NCBI GenBank assembly: GCA_041662485.1
Contig: JBAZSJ010000018.1
Span: 1 to 64,000 of the forward strand
Reading direction: 5' to 3'
Origin: Rariglobus sp041662485
GTDB lineage: Bacteria > Verrucomicrobiota > Verrucomicrobiia > Opitutales > Opitutaceae
Length of the DNA stretch: 64,000 nt
In this document: positions 27,101-34,657 of the stretch, one piece after another
Layout of the letters: each line of letters starts with the position of its first letter
How positions within the stretch are numbered: the stretch's first letter is position 1
Translations under genes and position numbers: made by a program
The notes under the pieces: model-generated
Databases searched by the model: none
Told to the model about the DNA's origin: nothing
The model's input: the letters and a program-made list of their open reading frames with translations, nothing else

Positions 27101-27810
27101 GGCTGGTCCGTCGGCGCAGGCGGCGGCGGGGGCATGGCGGCGGCGGGGCCAGGCGCTTTTGCGTCTAAACCACGTCCCCCGCCAGCCGATCCGCTCGCAA
27201 ACATCACCATGGGCATATCCGGCAAACTCACGGAAGCATCCACCACTTCTTGACCTTTGATAGAAGGTCCCAGCGCGAAAGATGCCCCTAATAAGGTCGA
27301 CGAGGGCTCGGGGCGCACCGGCGCCTCTGCAAAAAAGGCCTTCTTTTTACCCACCACTACGCTCTTGGTCCCGAGCATCGGAATCATCACCGCCCCCAGC
27401 AGCACGCACAACGTGATGCACGCGGCCATCGGCAGCGCCCACTTGTTCCAGGCCTGCACCCAGCGCGGGCTCGTCCGCATAACAACTTCCGTCCGCTGTT
27501 CGCCGGCTTCGTCCGCGTCTTCGCCAATCACCGCCAGCACCTTTGCCCGCCGCTGATCCGAAAGCCGCAGCGTCGCGTCGGCCACCGTCCGTGCCGACGC
27601 GCCCACCAACCCATGAACCGTCTCGATGCGGCGCTTGAAATCCGCCAGCGCGAGATTTTCCCCGGCCAGCCGCACCAGCTCCGCCGCTTCGGCGGACGTG
27701 GCTTCGCCCAGCACCCACGCGACCACGCGGACCTCCAGCTCGGGCGTGAGCCCGGCGGACGTGCGGTCGTTGTTGTTGTTGGTATTCTTGAAAGTGTCGT
27801 CGTTGTTCAT
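24166..27810 (-). CDS. Membrane-anchored VWA protein with anti-sigma-like N-terminus and secretin-derived segments
   Basis: The 1214-residue product is a mosaic. Residues 1-120 are a cytoplasmic region resembling the N-termini of membrane anti-sigma factors, followed by one membrane helix (about 121-143). A low-complexity Ala/Pro region contains VPVLGDVPLIGRAF (about 362-375), a motif typical of secretin outer-membrane domains. A secretin/TonB short N-terminal (STN) domain follows (about 583-660, FKDVPLSKVLSTLTS ... YEVRGNTVVVRPG). A von Willebrand A domain with an intact metal-site motif, LDTSGSMER, lies at about 865-1040. The start lies 13 bases after the sigma-factor stop, so the two genes are co-transcribed. 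Codon choice in the middle third (about 25500-27350) looks less GC-biased than in the flanks. It may act as a regulator or scaffold in the envelope; the function is unknown. Confidence 0.75.
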   Translation of the reverse strand: MNNDDTFKNTNNNNDRTSAGLTPELEVRVVAWVLGEATSAEAAELVRLAGENLALADFKRRIETVHGLVGASARTVADATLRLSDQRRAKVLAVIGEDADEAGEQRTEVVMRTSPRWVQAWNKWALPMAACITLCVLLGAVMIPMLGTKSVVVGKKKAFFAEAPVRPEPSSTLLGASFALGPSIKGQEVVDASVSLPDMPMVMFASGSAGGGRGLDAKAPGPAAAMPPPPPAPTDQPDSRSAREGSVTLGGANTYTGGSFAVSGNLSLERSETIPAEVRRRREFRGQKQLMPLADGTEAAASSAPASGPAAASAEDMAMDRFAPSSPVATEAAKPQAKLDTGGLNEAAGKDQSSASGGFASSDKVPVLGDVPLIGRAFDGESMKRVTITTGTPQSFAEVDDSYPVHEAKPKEQGQEEGVTITAGTVQEFKLRNLTAAENQALRNNATSPAQAADYFAAPVSTQAPLSDEAKKSAEKDQRHLLAKGRSQYLAGDLDGAQESFRVAESRSPDDRQASLFLERIAKEKSAVAQLNRAKTRSQMVEEVSSSWQRPSAYVDAKRSDSMVFSAPAKTSDPAELMREGLNRIRIPQLSFKDVPLSKVLSTLTSASEEYNKTEGAKPLDFVFEGMEANDPAVTITLRNLTVKKILDFITESVGYHYEVRGNTVVVRPGAKGPTLVTEFIPVSREVIAKMRGSNETSGNEPAGNSGEESGSLRRFLQQSGVNFQNTPGSSLAYDGAALLITDTEQNRGRLRELIRRYEAEVAKESLDHDLRAETATNQQAVSTFSLHVSDASFRIAKAALARGEAPDPAAIRPEEFYNAFDYGDPSAMAGEPVACRIEQSAHPFLQQRNLVRIAMKVPATGRGAGQPLRLTVLLDTSGSMEREDRAAGVRAALTSLVSLLGADDRLTLIGFARQPHLLADRVPGNQAAGLADLVAKTPFEGGTNLEEALKLAGNLARGQFTASAQNRIVLLTDGAANLGNDDPAQLAAMIAALRQQGIAFDACGVGADGLDDTILEALTRKGDGRYTVINSPEEADSGFAKKLAGAFRPAAENVKVQVRFNPSRVAHYRLIGFEKHRLKTEDFRNDRVDAAELAAEEAAVALYQVEVLPGGEGELGEVFVRFRDAATGNMVEHSWTLAYVPQPPAFARSTPSMKLAGTAAFLAEKLRGGDLASQIRLEEFAPVVNTLRSDYAHDARVKDLVTMFAQARRLTGE

Positions 27811-27823
27811 GGCGTTGTCTCCT

Positions 27824-28357
27824 TCAGCCCCGGCTGCCTTCGATGCCCGCGTTCCTGAGCGCGTCGGCCAATCCCTTGAGCAGGTGGTGCAGTTTGTAGC
27901 CCACGGTGCCGGCGTTCAGGCCGGTGCGTCGGCTGATCTCTTCGTATTTCAACTCGTCGTGATACTTCAGCTTGATCAGGTCGCGGTCCTCTTCCGGCAG
28001 CTCGGCGAGGAACATCCTCACCATCCCGACCGCCTCCTGTTGTCCCATCGCCTCGACCGGCGGCGCGCCGTCCGCCGGATGCGCCCCGTCGTCCTCCAGT
28101 TCGGTTTCCCGCCGGTGGTCGCGCAGGTGGTTGAGCGCGAGGTTGCGGATGCAGCGGTAGAGCCAGGCGCGCGGATTTTCCACCTCCGCCCACAACGGGT
28201 GCAGCCGCAGAAACGCCTCCTGCACCAGATCCTCCGCCACCGATCTCCGCCTCACCAGCCCGAGCGCGAACTGCAGCAACGGCCCCTCCTCTTCCTTGAA
28301 TAAACCGGAAAGGGTCGATGCCTTGGGTTTCATCGGGGAAGTGGTGGAATACGCCAT
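27824..28357 (-). CDS. ECF-type RNA polymerase sigma factor
   Basis: This is a group IV sigma-70 factor that would direct RNA polymerase to its own regulon. Region 2 is visible as FALGLVRRRSVAEDLVQEAF (about 29-48), and ENPRAWLYRCIRNLALNHLR follows. Region 4 is an HTH around YEEISRRTGLNAGTVGYKLH (about 136-155). The ATG at 28357 was chosen because AAGGGGCG stands just upstream. The ATG at 28414 has no such site. The gene leads a minus-strand unit with the VWA protein, whose N-terminus resembles an anti-sigma factor. Confidence 0.9.
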   Translation of the reverse strand: MAYSTTSPMKPKASTLSGLFKEEEGPLLQFALGLVRRRSVAEDLVQEAFLRLHPLWAEVENPRAWLYRCIRNLALNHLRDHRRETELEDDGAHPADGAPPVEAMGQQEAVGMVRMFLAELPEEDRDLIKLKYHDELKYEEISRRTGLNAGTVGYKLHHLLKGLADALRNAGIEGSRG

Positions 28358-28517
28358 GACCGCCCCTTCAGGCAAGGGTTGAACAGCGCTGAGCTGGCAT
28401 GCGGAGGATTCCATGGCGGCCGGTTGGACAAAAGATCATGACGTCACCCTCTATGACACGCCTCGGCGGGGTTTCTTGGAAAAATTCCGCGATTAGTTTT
28501 CCGCCCCGCCGATCCGC

Positions 28518-28612
28518 CTCTTTCTCGTTCTCTTTATCTTTCTCTTTCGTCAGGTCCGACCAAGCCGCCGGACCGGAAGAGAAAGATTAAGATAAAGAAG
28601 AAAGAGAAAGAG
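28518..28612. repeat. Pyrimidine/purine inverted repeat, copy 1
   Basis: The left arm is all but pure pyrimidine (starts CTCTTTCTCGTTCTC, 28518-28548). The right arm is almost pure purine (GAGAAAGATTAAGATAAAGA, 28578-28612). A 29-base GC-rich spacer separates them. Together with the sigma-factor upstream region it fills the 378-base gap before hemN, in which I see no gene. Confidence 0.8.
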
Positions 28613-28735
28613 CCCCGACTCCGCACACCCTCCGCGCACCCCCAGTGCAAAATCCGCGCACCCTCCGCCAACCCGCACGCAGCCCGCACGCGCCTTTCTT
28701 GCGACTATAAGCCCGCGTTCATCCATCCACCCGCC

Positions 28736-30172
28736 ATGATCTCCCAAACTCTGCCGACCGACACCACAACCGGTCCGGACACGAGCCCCCCGCCTCCTCC
28801 CGGCCTGGATCTCGATCTCATCCGCCGCTACGCCATTCCCGGCCCGCGTTACACGTCCTATCCGGCCGCCACGCAGTTCACCCCGGCCTTCTCCCACGCC
28901 ACCGCCGAGGCCGCGATCATCGCCGACAACCGCCCCGGCTCCGGCCCCCTCTCCCTCTATTTCCACCTGCCGTTCTGCGAATCCCTCTGCTGGTATTGCG
29001 GCTGCAACAACGTCATCACCCGCGACCGCGCCTCCGCCGACGCCTACATCGCCGACCTCGAACGCGAGATCATCCTCACGGTCGCCCGCCTCGACCGCGC
29101 GCGTCCCGTTGAGCAACTCCACTTCGGCGGCGGCACGCCCACCTTCCTCACCGCCGAGCAGCTCCGCCGCCTCGCGAAGATCATCCGGACGCATTTCACC
29201 TTCACGTCCAACGCCGAGATCAGCGTCGAGATCGACCCCCGCCAGCTGACCCAGGTCCAGGTCGACGCCCTCGCCGAACTGGGCATGAACCGCGCCTCCC
29301 TCGGCGTGCAGGACACCAACATCGAGGTGCAGGCCGCCATCCACCGCGTCCAGCCCCACGCCCTCAACCTCGCCGCCGCCTCGATGCTTCGCGCCGCCGG
29401 CGTGACCTCGCTCAACCTCGACCTCATCTACGGCCTGCCCCTGCAAACCAAGGAGTCGCTCGCGCGCACCATCGAAGACGTGCTCGCCCTGAAGCCCGAA
29501 CGCCTCTCGCTTTTCAGCTACGCCCACGTCCCCTGGCTCAAGCCCGCCCAGCGCATCTTCGAGGATCGCAACCAGCTCCCCTCCTCCGAGGCAAAACTCG
29601 CGCTCTTCGCCCTCGCCCGCGAACGCTTCCTCGACGCCGGCTACGTTGACATCGGCCTCGACCACTTCGCCCGCCCCGACGACGAACTCGCCCTCGCCCA
29701 GAAGGCCGGCACGCTCCACCGCAATTTCCAAGGCTACAGCACCCGCGCCGGCGCCTCGCTCTACGCCTTCGGAGTCTCCTCCATTTCGAGCACGGCCGAC
29801 ACCTACCGCCAGAACGTCAAGACCCTCGACGCCTACCGCGGCGCCCTCAACGCCGGCCAGCTCCCCATCGAGCGCGGCCTCGCCCTCACCCCCGAGGATC
29901 AACGTCGCCGCACCCTCGTCATGCGCCTCATGTGCGACCGCCGCCTCGACTTCGCCGCGCTCCGCCGCGCCACCGGCATCGACATCCCGTCCGACTACGC
30001 CCGCGAACTCGCCTCGCTCTCCGACCTCGTGGCCGACGGCATCGTGGAACTCGATCAGGACGGCCTGCGCGTCACCGGGTTGGGTGCCCCGCTCCTCCGC
30101 GTCGTCGCCATGCGTTTCGACGCCCACTTCGCCCCCGCCGCCAAGGAACGCCGCCACGCGATGTCCGTCTAA
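28736..30172 (+). CDS. hemN: Oxygen-independent coproporphyrinogen III oxidase (radical SAM)
   Basis: This enzyme oxidatively decarboxylates coproporphyrinogen III to protoporphyrinogen IX without oxygen, in the cytoplasm. The 478-residue product carries the radical-SAM motif CESLCWYCGC (about 82-91), the HFGGGTPTFL motif (about 138-147) and the HemN phrase RYAIPGPRYTSYPAATQF (about 26-43). The full-length C-terminal HemN domain is present. These features mark true HemN rather than the HemW-type homologue. It is followed after 75 bases by queD on the same strand. The ATG gives a proline-rich leader typical for the family. Confidence 0.95.
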   Translation: MISQTLPTDTTTGPDTSPPPPPGLDLDLIRRYAIPGPRYTSYPAATQFTPAFSHATAEAAIIADNRPGSGPLSLYFHLPFCESLCWYCGCNNVITRDRASADAYIADLEREIILTVARLDRARPVEQLHFGGGTPTFLTAEQLRRLAKIIRTHFTFTSNAEISVEIDPRQLTQVQVDALAELGMNRASLGVQDTNIEVQAAIHRVQPHALNLAAASMLRAAGVTSLNLDLIYGLPLQTKESLARTIEDVLALKPERLSLFSYAHVPWLKPAQRIFEDRNQLPSSEAKLALFALARERFLDAGYVDIGLDHFARPDDELALAQKAGTLHRNFQGYSTRAGASLYAFGVSSISSTADTYRQNVKTLDAYRGALNAGQLPIERGLALTPEDQRRRTLVMRLMCDRRLDFAALRRATGIDIPSDYARELASLSDLVADGIVELDQDGLRVTGLGAPLLRVVAMRFDAHFAPAAKERRHAMSV

Positions 30173-30247
30173 ACCCTCCACTAAACTCACCACCACCGCA
30201 CCACTGTCATTGGTCATTGGTCATTCCGCGCCTCCGGCGCGGCCCTC

Positions 30248-30697
30248 ATGCCCTTCCGCATCGCAAAAACCTTCACCGTCGAAAGCGGCCACCTGCTCAC
30301 CAAAAACCCCGGTGCGTGCAAATTCCCCCACGGACACAGCCGCACCGTCGAAGTCGTGCTCACCGCCGACACCCTCGACGCCCGCGACATGGTGTGCGAC
30401 TTCAAGGCCCTCAAGCGCATCATTGAAATCGCCGTCGCCCGCTACGACCACAGCCTTGCGCTCAACACCGCCGACCCGCAGTTCGCCGCCCTCCGCGCCA
30501 CTTACGGCGACCGCGTCGTGCCCTTCGAAAACACCGATCCCACCAGCGAGGCCATGGTCCGTGTGATCTTCCAGGAAATCCGCGCCGCGCTGGCGACCTC
30601 CCCCCGCGACCCCGCCTACCCGATCGGCCCCGGAGTCCGCCTCGAACGTGTCCGCCTCACCGAAACCGCCACCAGCTGGGCGGAGTATTGGGAGTAG
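30248..30697 (+). CDS. queD: 6-pyruvoyl-tetrahydropterin synthase / QueD family
   Basis: The enzyme probably converts dihydroneopterin triphosphate to 6-carboxytetrahydropterin, the second step of queuosine synthesis. The 149-residue product has the zinc histidines (ESGHLL and HGHS), the catalytic cysteine in CKFPHGHS (about 24-31) and a closing ETATSWAEY motif with the substrate-binding glutamate. Length is a little above the usual 120-140. No other queuosine gene is in the window, so the substrate is assumed from the family. A short CATTGGTCATT direct repeat lies just upstream (30206-30224). Confidence 0.88.
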   Translation: MPFRIAKTFTVESGHLLTKNPGACKFPHGHSRTVEVVLTADTLDARDMVCDFKALKRIIEIAVARYDHSLALNTADPQFAALRATYGDRVVPFENTDPTSEAMVRVIFQEIRAALATSPRDPAYPIGPGVRLERVRLTETATSWAEYWE

Positions 30698-30780
30698 GCC
30701 CCCTCGGTAAAAAGCGGCGGCTTACTTTCGCCGCACCCCGCGGCAAAAAACGATTCCCGCCGCTGTGCCGTCGCGAAAAC

Positions 30781-31683
30781 GTGCCGATAGGATACGACGT
30801 GCCACCCTCCACGGCCACCCGCAAAGTCACGCCTGAAACCGTCAGACAAATCGCGCAAACCATGCCGTCCTCGGCACGGGTCTACGCCCGTTTGCAGAAT
30901 TTGCTGCGCCGCTCCGTCTTCGACGTGAGCGATGTCGTCGAGCTCGTGTGCGTCGACGCCGGTCTCGCGGCCGGCGTGGTGCGCCTGGGCAACAGCGTTC
31001 ACTTTTGCCACGGCTCGCCCGTGGAATCGGTGCATGAGGCGATCAACCGCGTCGGCATCCGGGAAATAAACCGCATCGTCGGCCAGACCGTCACCGGCCA
31101 GCTCTTCATGGGCAAACTGCCCCTCTACCGGATCGACGGCGAGGCTCTCTCTCAAAACTCGCTGGCGACCGCGCTGGCCATGTCCTTCCTCGCCAAGGCA
31201 TCCAATGAAGACGAACGCGCCGCCTACACGCTGGGCCTGCTGCGTCCGGTGGGACGGCTCGCGTTGCAACGGTTGGCCACGACCTCCGTGATCATTCCTC
31301 CGCCTGCGCTCCCGGAAACCGGAAACGCGGCCGCCGCCGAGGCATGGGAACGAAACACCTTCGGGGTCTCCAACGTGGAAATGCTCGCGCTGCTCATGGC
31401 GGAGTGGGGCTTTGAGCCGATGTTGTGTCTGGCGGCAAAACACCACCTCTTGCCCGGCACCGACGCACGCCACAACCGGCTGTCCGCCCTGCTCCACGTC
31501 GCCTGCTGGACGGCCGAGACGATGGACAAAGGCCTGCCCGGAGAAAAGGGCGCCTGGAGTCTTGACGACGCGATCCTTGAGTTGGCCGGCCTCCGCGAAA
31601 ACATGCCGCACGAATGCGTCCTTGAGACGCGCACGGAACTCAACCGCCTGGTCGCGATGTCCCCCCGCCAGGCGGTGGCCTGA
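30781..31683 (+). CDS. HDOD-domain signalling protein
   Basis: HDOD proteins are non-enzymatic relatives of HD phosphohydrolases that act in signalling. The 300-residue product shows the HDOD pattern: a helical N-terminus (VRQIAQTMPSSARVYARLQNLL), then SDVVELVCVDAGLAAGVVRLGNS, then VHEAINRVGIREINRIVGQT, then a C-terminal HD-like half in which catalytic HD residues are not evident. The start is uncertain. I take the GTG at 30781; a TTG at 30688 overlapping the queD stop would add a basic 31-residue leader. No fused output domain is present. Confidence 0.8.
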   Translation: MPIGYDVPPSTATRKVTPETVRQIAQTMPSSARVYARLQNLLRRSVFDVSDVVELVCVDAGLAAGVVRLGNSVHFCHGSPVESVHEAINRVGIREINRIVGQTVTGQLFMGKLPLYRIDGEALSQNSLATALAMSFLAKASNEDERAAYTLGLLRPVGRLALQRLATTSVIIPPPALPETGNAAAAEAWERNTFGVSNVEMLALLMAEWGFEPMLCLAAKHHLLPGTDARHNRLSALLHVACWTAETMDKGLPGEKGAWSLDDAILELAGLRENMPHECVLETRTELNRLVAMSPRQAVA

Positions 31684-31797
31684 CCGAAACCGTCCGATCT
31701 CCACTCTCCGCCTCATCGCCGCCCTATCGTTCTCGTTCCCTTAATCATTCCCTTTCCCGTCCGGCGAGTCGTCCTTCCCCTTTCCGCCCGGAGATAC

Positions 31798-31818
31798 TTG
31801 TCACTTAATAAGTGACAA
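31798..31818. repeat. Perfect 21-bp palindrome TTGTCACTTA-A-TAAGTGACAA
   Basis: Two 10-base arms with a single central A. The same TTGTCACTTA arm forms both outer ends of the inverted-repeat element at 31898-32056. Confidence 0.9.
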
Positions 31819-31897
31819 ACTTTCAGGCCGTGAAAGGCACCCTCCTCTTTTTTACCATTAAAACGACTGCGACGGCGAATCGTCCGCTTCGGCATAT

Positions 31898-32056
31898 TTG
31901 TCACTTATTACTGAGTCTAGCGTAATAGGGTGACAGGTAGGGACGGACCGCTGGGCCGTCCGTTGCGCGGTGCCCAGTGGTAAATCGCGGCGGGCCCAGC
32001 GGTCCCGCCCTACCTGGAAATCGTCACTCTATTATGCAAGGCCCAGTAAGTGACAA
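31898..32056. mobile_element. MITE-like 159-bp nested inverted-repeat element
   Basis: The outer ends TTGTCACTTA (31898) and TAAGTGACAA (ending 32056) are inverted. Inside them, GTAATAGGGTGAC (31922) faces GTCACTCTATTA (32023). Inside those, AGGTAGGGACGGACCGCTGG (31935) faces GGGCCCAGCGGTCCCGCCCT (31992). The element has no ORF of its own. It lies in the 494-base gap between the HDOD gene and sufU, which otherwise holds only repeat fragments. Confidence 0.75.
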
Positions 32057-32177
32057 TTAGTGCAGGCGGCCAGCCCGGTGTGCCCGTCCGCAAAGACCTC
32101 CGCCGATCCCGTGTAAAACCGCTCCCCGAGTTTGTGCTTCATTGGTCCTTGGACATGGGTCATTGGTCATTCCTTCC

Positions 32178-32609
32178 ATGTCCGACCTCACCGATCTCTA
32201 TCAATCGGTCATCCTCGACCACAACAAGCGCCCGCGCAACCGCGGCAAGCCGCCCACCGCCAACCGCGTGGCCACCGGCGACAACCCGAGCTGCGGCGAC
32301 AATTGCACCGTCTTCCTCCACCTCGACGACGCCAACCGCATTGACGCCATCGGCTTCGAGGGTTCCGGCTGCGCCATTTCGCAGGCCAGCACCTCCCTCA
32401 TGACCACCCAGGTCAAGGGCAAGACAGCCGCCGAGGCCGAGGCGCTCTTCAACGAGTTCAAGGAAATCGTCACCACCGGCAACGCCCCCGAGGAGATCAG
32501 CGACCTCGCCGCCTTCGCCGGCGTCCACGCCTTCCCCGCCCGCATCAAATGCGCCACCCTCGGCTGGCACGCCGCCCTCGAAGCCCTCAAACAGCCGCCC
32601 TCCGCCTAA
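32178..32609 (+). CDS. sufU: SufU-type iron-sulfur cluster assembly protein
   Basis: SufU proteins accept sulfur from the SufS cysteine desulfurase, via a zinc site, for Fe-S cluster assembly. The 143-residue product has the three conserved cysteines (NPSCGDNC, GSGCAIS, RIKCATLGW) and a Zn-ligand Asp next to the first. The start at 32178 (MSDLTDLYQSVILDH) matches the family N-terminus; the frame upstream is repeat sequence. It is followed by sufS on the same strand, 266 bases on, with repeats between. SufBCD genes are not in the window. Confidence 0.92.
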   Translation: MSDLTDLYQSVILDHNKRPRNRGKPPTANRVATGDNPSCGDNCTVFLHLDDANRIDAIGFEGSGCAISQASTSLMTTQVKGKTAAEAEALFNEFKEIVTTGNAPEEISDLAAFAGVHAFPARIKCATLGWHAALEALKQPPSA

Positions 32610-32610
32610 A

Positions 32611-32702
32611 CTCTTTCTCGTTCCTCTTAATCTTTCTCTTTCTCCGGATCGAAAATCTCCGAAATACCGAGAAAGATTAAGATAAAGAATAAAGAGAAAG
32701 AT
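32611..32702. repeat. Pyrimidine/purine inverted repeat, copy 2
   Basis: The left arm CTCTTTCTCGTTCCTCTTAA (32611-32644 in full) and the purine-rich right arm GAGAAAGATTAAGATAAAGA (32669-32702 in full) match copy 1 near hemN. The right arm begins 2 bases short of identity with copy 1 over its first 21 positions. It starts directly after the sufU stop. Confidence 0.85.
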
Positions 32703-32737
32703 CCCTGATCCACCACCCTCCTCGTTCCTCCTCCCCC

Positions 32738-32836
32738 CTGGCGGCATCAGCCGCCCCTCCGCTTAACAGCGGAGGCCATTGGCCGCAGCCGCTCCCGGAG
32801 AATCGCCCCGTTGGGCGATTCCATTAGTGGTTAAAA
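32738..32836. repeat. GGCGGCATCAGCCGCCCCTC cassette, copy 1
   Basis: The block runs from GGCGGCATCAGCCGCCCCTC to GGGCGATTCCATTAGTGG. It recurs at 52939-53040 and 54018-54115. This copy lacks the CAAAGTAACC hairpin that precedes the other two. The terminal CATTAGTGGTTAAAA also occurs alone at 40005-40019. Confidence 0.85.
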
Positions 32837-32875
32837 CTCCGTCCTCAGTCTTCCGTCTTCCGCCCTCCGTCCTCC

Positions 32876-34111
32876 ATGGCTCTCTCTCCCAATCTCCGCA
32901 TCGACTTCCCCGTCCTCGACCAGCACGTCGGCGGCAAGCCCCTCGTCTACCTCGACAACGGCGCCACCACCCAGAAGCCGCGCTCCGTCATCGACGCCCT
33001 CGCCCGCTTCTACGAACGCGACAACTCCAACGTCCACCGCGGTCTCCACGCCCTCTCCATGCGCGCCACCGACGGCTACGAGGCCGCCCGCGCCCGCGCC
33101 GCCAAGTTCATCAACGCCGCCCACTCCGCCGAGATCATCTTTACCCGCGGCACCACCGAATCCGTCAACCTCGTCGCCCAGTCCTGGGGCAACGCCAACC
33201 TCAAGCCCGGCGACGTCATCCTCACCACCGAGATGGAGCACCACTCCAACCTCGTCCCCTGGCAGCAACTCGCCCTCCGCACCGGCGCCACGCTCAAATA
33301 CGTCCCCGTCACCGGCACCAACGCCGAGAACGGCCTCGACCTCGACGCCCTCGACAAGCTCCTCACCCCGCAGGTGAAGCTCTTCGCCTTCACCCATCTC
33401 TCCAACACTCTCGGCGTCATGAACGACGCCGCGCTCCTCTGCGCCAAGGCCCGCGCCGTCGGCGCCCTCACGCTCATCGACGCCGCCCAGTCCATCGGCC
33501 ACGAGCCCATCGACGTGCAGACCATCGGCTGCGATTTCCTGGCCTTCAGCGGACACAAAATGGCCGGCCCCACCGGCATCGGCGTCCTCTACGGCAAGCG
33601 CGCCCTTCTCAACGCCATGCCCCCCTACGAAACCGGCGGCGGCATGGTCGTCTCCGTCACCTACGAGGGCGCCACGTGGAAACCGTCCCCCGAACGCTTC
33701 GAAGCCGGCACGCCCAACGTCGCCGACGCCATCGGCCTCCACGCCGCCTTCGATTACCTCGACGCCCTCGGCCGCCCCGCGATCAGCGCGCACGACCACG
33801 CGCTCGCGATGAAAGCCTGCACCGCCCTCGCCGAACTCCCCGGCATCCGCATCCTCGGCCCCAAGCCCGGCCAGCCCCGCGGCGGCCTCGTCAGTTTCGC
33901 CTTCGCCGAAGCCCACGCCCACGACGTCGTCACCTTCGCCGACCAGGACGGCATCGCGTTGCGCGGCGGCCACCACTGCAACCAGCCGCTCATGCGCAAA
34001 CTCGGCCTGACCTCGACGACCCGCGCCAGCTTCTACGTCTACAACACCGAGGAAGAAATCGAGATCCTCGTGAAGTCCATGCGCCGCATCCTGAAGTTCT
34101 TCGCCGGCTGA
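32876..34111 (+). CDS. sufS: SufS-type cysteine desulfurase
   Basis: This PLP enzyme removes sulfur from cysteine and passes it to SufU. The 411-residue product has the PLP lysine in FSGHKMAGPTGIGVLYG (about 222-238), the substrate-binding TEMEHHSNLVPW motif and the persulfide cysteine in RGGHHCNQP (about 364-372). That last form marks group II (SufS) rather than IscS. Length fits (about 405-415). The start at 32876 (MALSPNLRIDFPVL) gives the usual N-terminus. Confidence 0.96.
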   Translation: MALSPNLRIDFPVLDQHVGGKPLVYLDNGATTQKPRSVIDALARFYERDNSNVHRGLHALSMRATDGYEAARARAAKFINAAHSAEIIFTRGTTESVNLVAQSWGNANLKPGDVILTTEMEHHSNLVPWQQLALRTGATLKYVPVTGTNAENGLDLDALDKLLTPQVKLFAFTHLSNTLGVMNDAALLCAKARAVGALTLIDAAQSIGHEPIDVQTIGCDFLAFSGHKMAGPTGIGVLYGKRALLNAMPPYETGGGMVVSVTYEGATWKPSPERFEAGTPNVADAIGLHAAFDYLDALGRPAISAHDHALAMKACTALAELPGIRILGPKPGQPRGGLVSFAFAEAHAHDVVTFADQDGIALRGGHHCNQPLMRKLGLTSTTRASFYVYNTEEEIEILVKSMRRILKFFAG

Positions 34112-34118
34112 GTGTCCG

Positions 34119-34300
34119 AGGTAGGGCGGGCATTCCGCTGCCCGCCGCTCCGTCTCCGTCGTAGCGGGGAGCGTAAGCGACCCGATCCCCGTCGTCGCCC
34201 CTCCGGAGCAAAGTAACCCAATAGGTTACTTTGCTCCGCGCGTAGGAGCGCATTTATGCGCGATTCCCCGTCCCGTAGGAGCCTGCTTGCAGGCGATATT
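34119..34300. repeat. Composite repeat block after sufS
   Basis: Four repeat families lie head to tail: a GGTAGGGCGGGC unit (34121), GTAGCGGGGAGCGTAAGCGA (34160), the hairpin AGCAAAGTAACC/GGTTACTTTGCT (34207-34235), and two GTAGGAGC units (34242-34265 and 34275-34296). No gene is seen before 34373. Confidence 0.8.
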
Positions 34301-34372
34301 CGCCCCATTTCCGCCGACAAAGCCCTTGCGCCCCGGCGAGCTTCCGCAACGCTTTTGCCCATCGCCGCCGTG

Positions 34373-34657
34373 ATGCCTCCGTCCTCAACGCCCGCCGTCC
34401 TCACCCTCTCCCGCGAAGAGATGCGCGCCCGCGCCCTCGCCTTCTCCAAACGCTGGCACGGCCCCCAGCGCGAAGAAGCCGAGGCCAAAAGTTTTCTCGA
34501 CGATTTTTTCGACGTCTTCGGCCGTGACCGCCACGCCGTGGACGCCGTCCACGAATACCGCGTCGAACGCGGCGAGGGCCGCATTGATCTCCTCTGGCCC
34601 GGCAAGCTCCTCGTCAAGATGAAGTCCACCAGCCCCATCCGCCTCGAACGCCGCTAA
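34373..34657 (+). pseudogene. N-terminal stump of an MmeI-type DNA methyltransferase/restriction enzyme
   Basis: The 94-residue frame reads LTLSREEMRARALAFSKRWHG, then AKSFLDDFFDVFGRD, then GRIDLLWPGKLLVKMKS. This order is that of the N-terminal domain of large class I DNA methyltransferases of the MmeI/PglX-like group, in which GRIDLxWxGxLLxExKS carries the nuclease-like motif. Here Lys replaces the usual Glu before MKS. The frame ends 9 residues later, where about 800 more residues with the methylase motifs would be expected. AT-rich foreign-looking DNA follows at once. It is a remnant with no likely activity. Confidence 0.65.
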
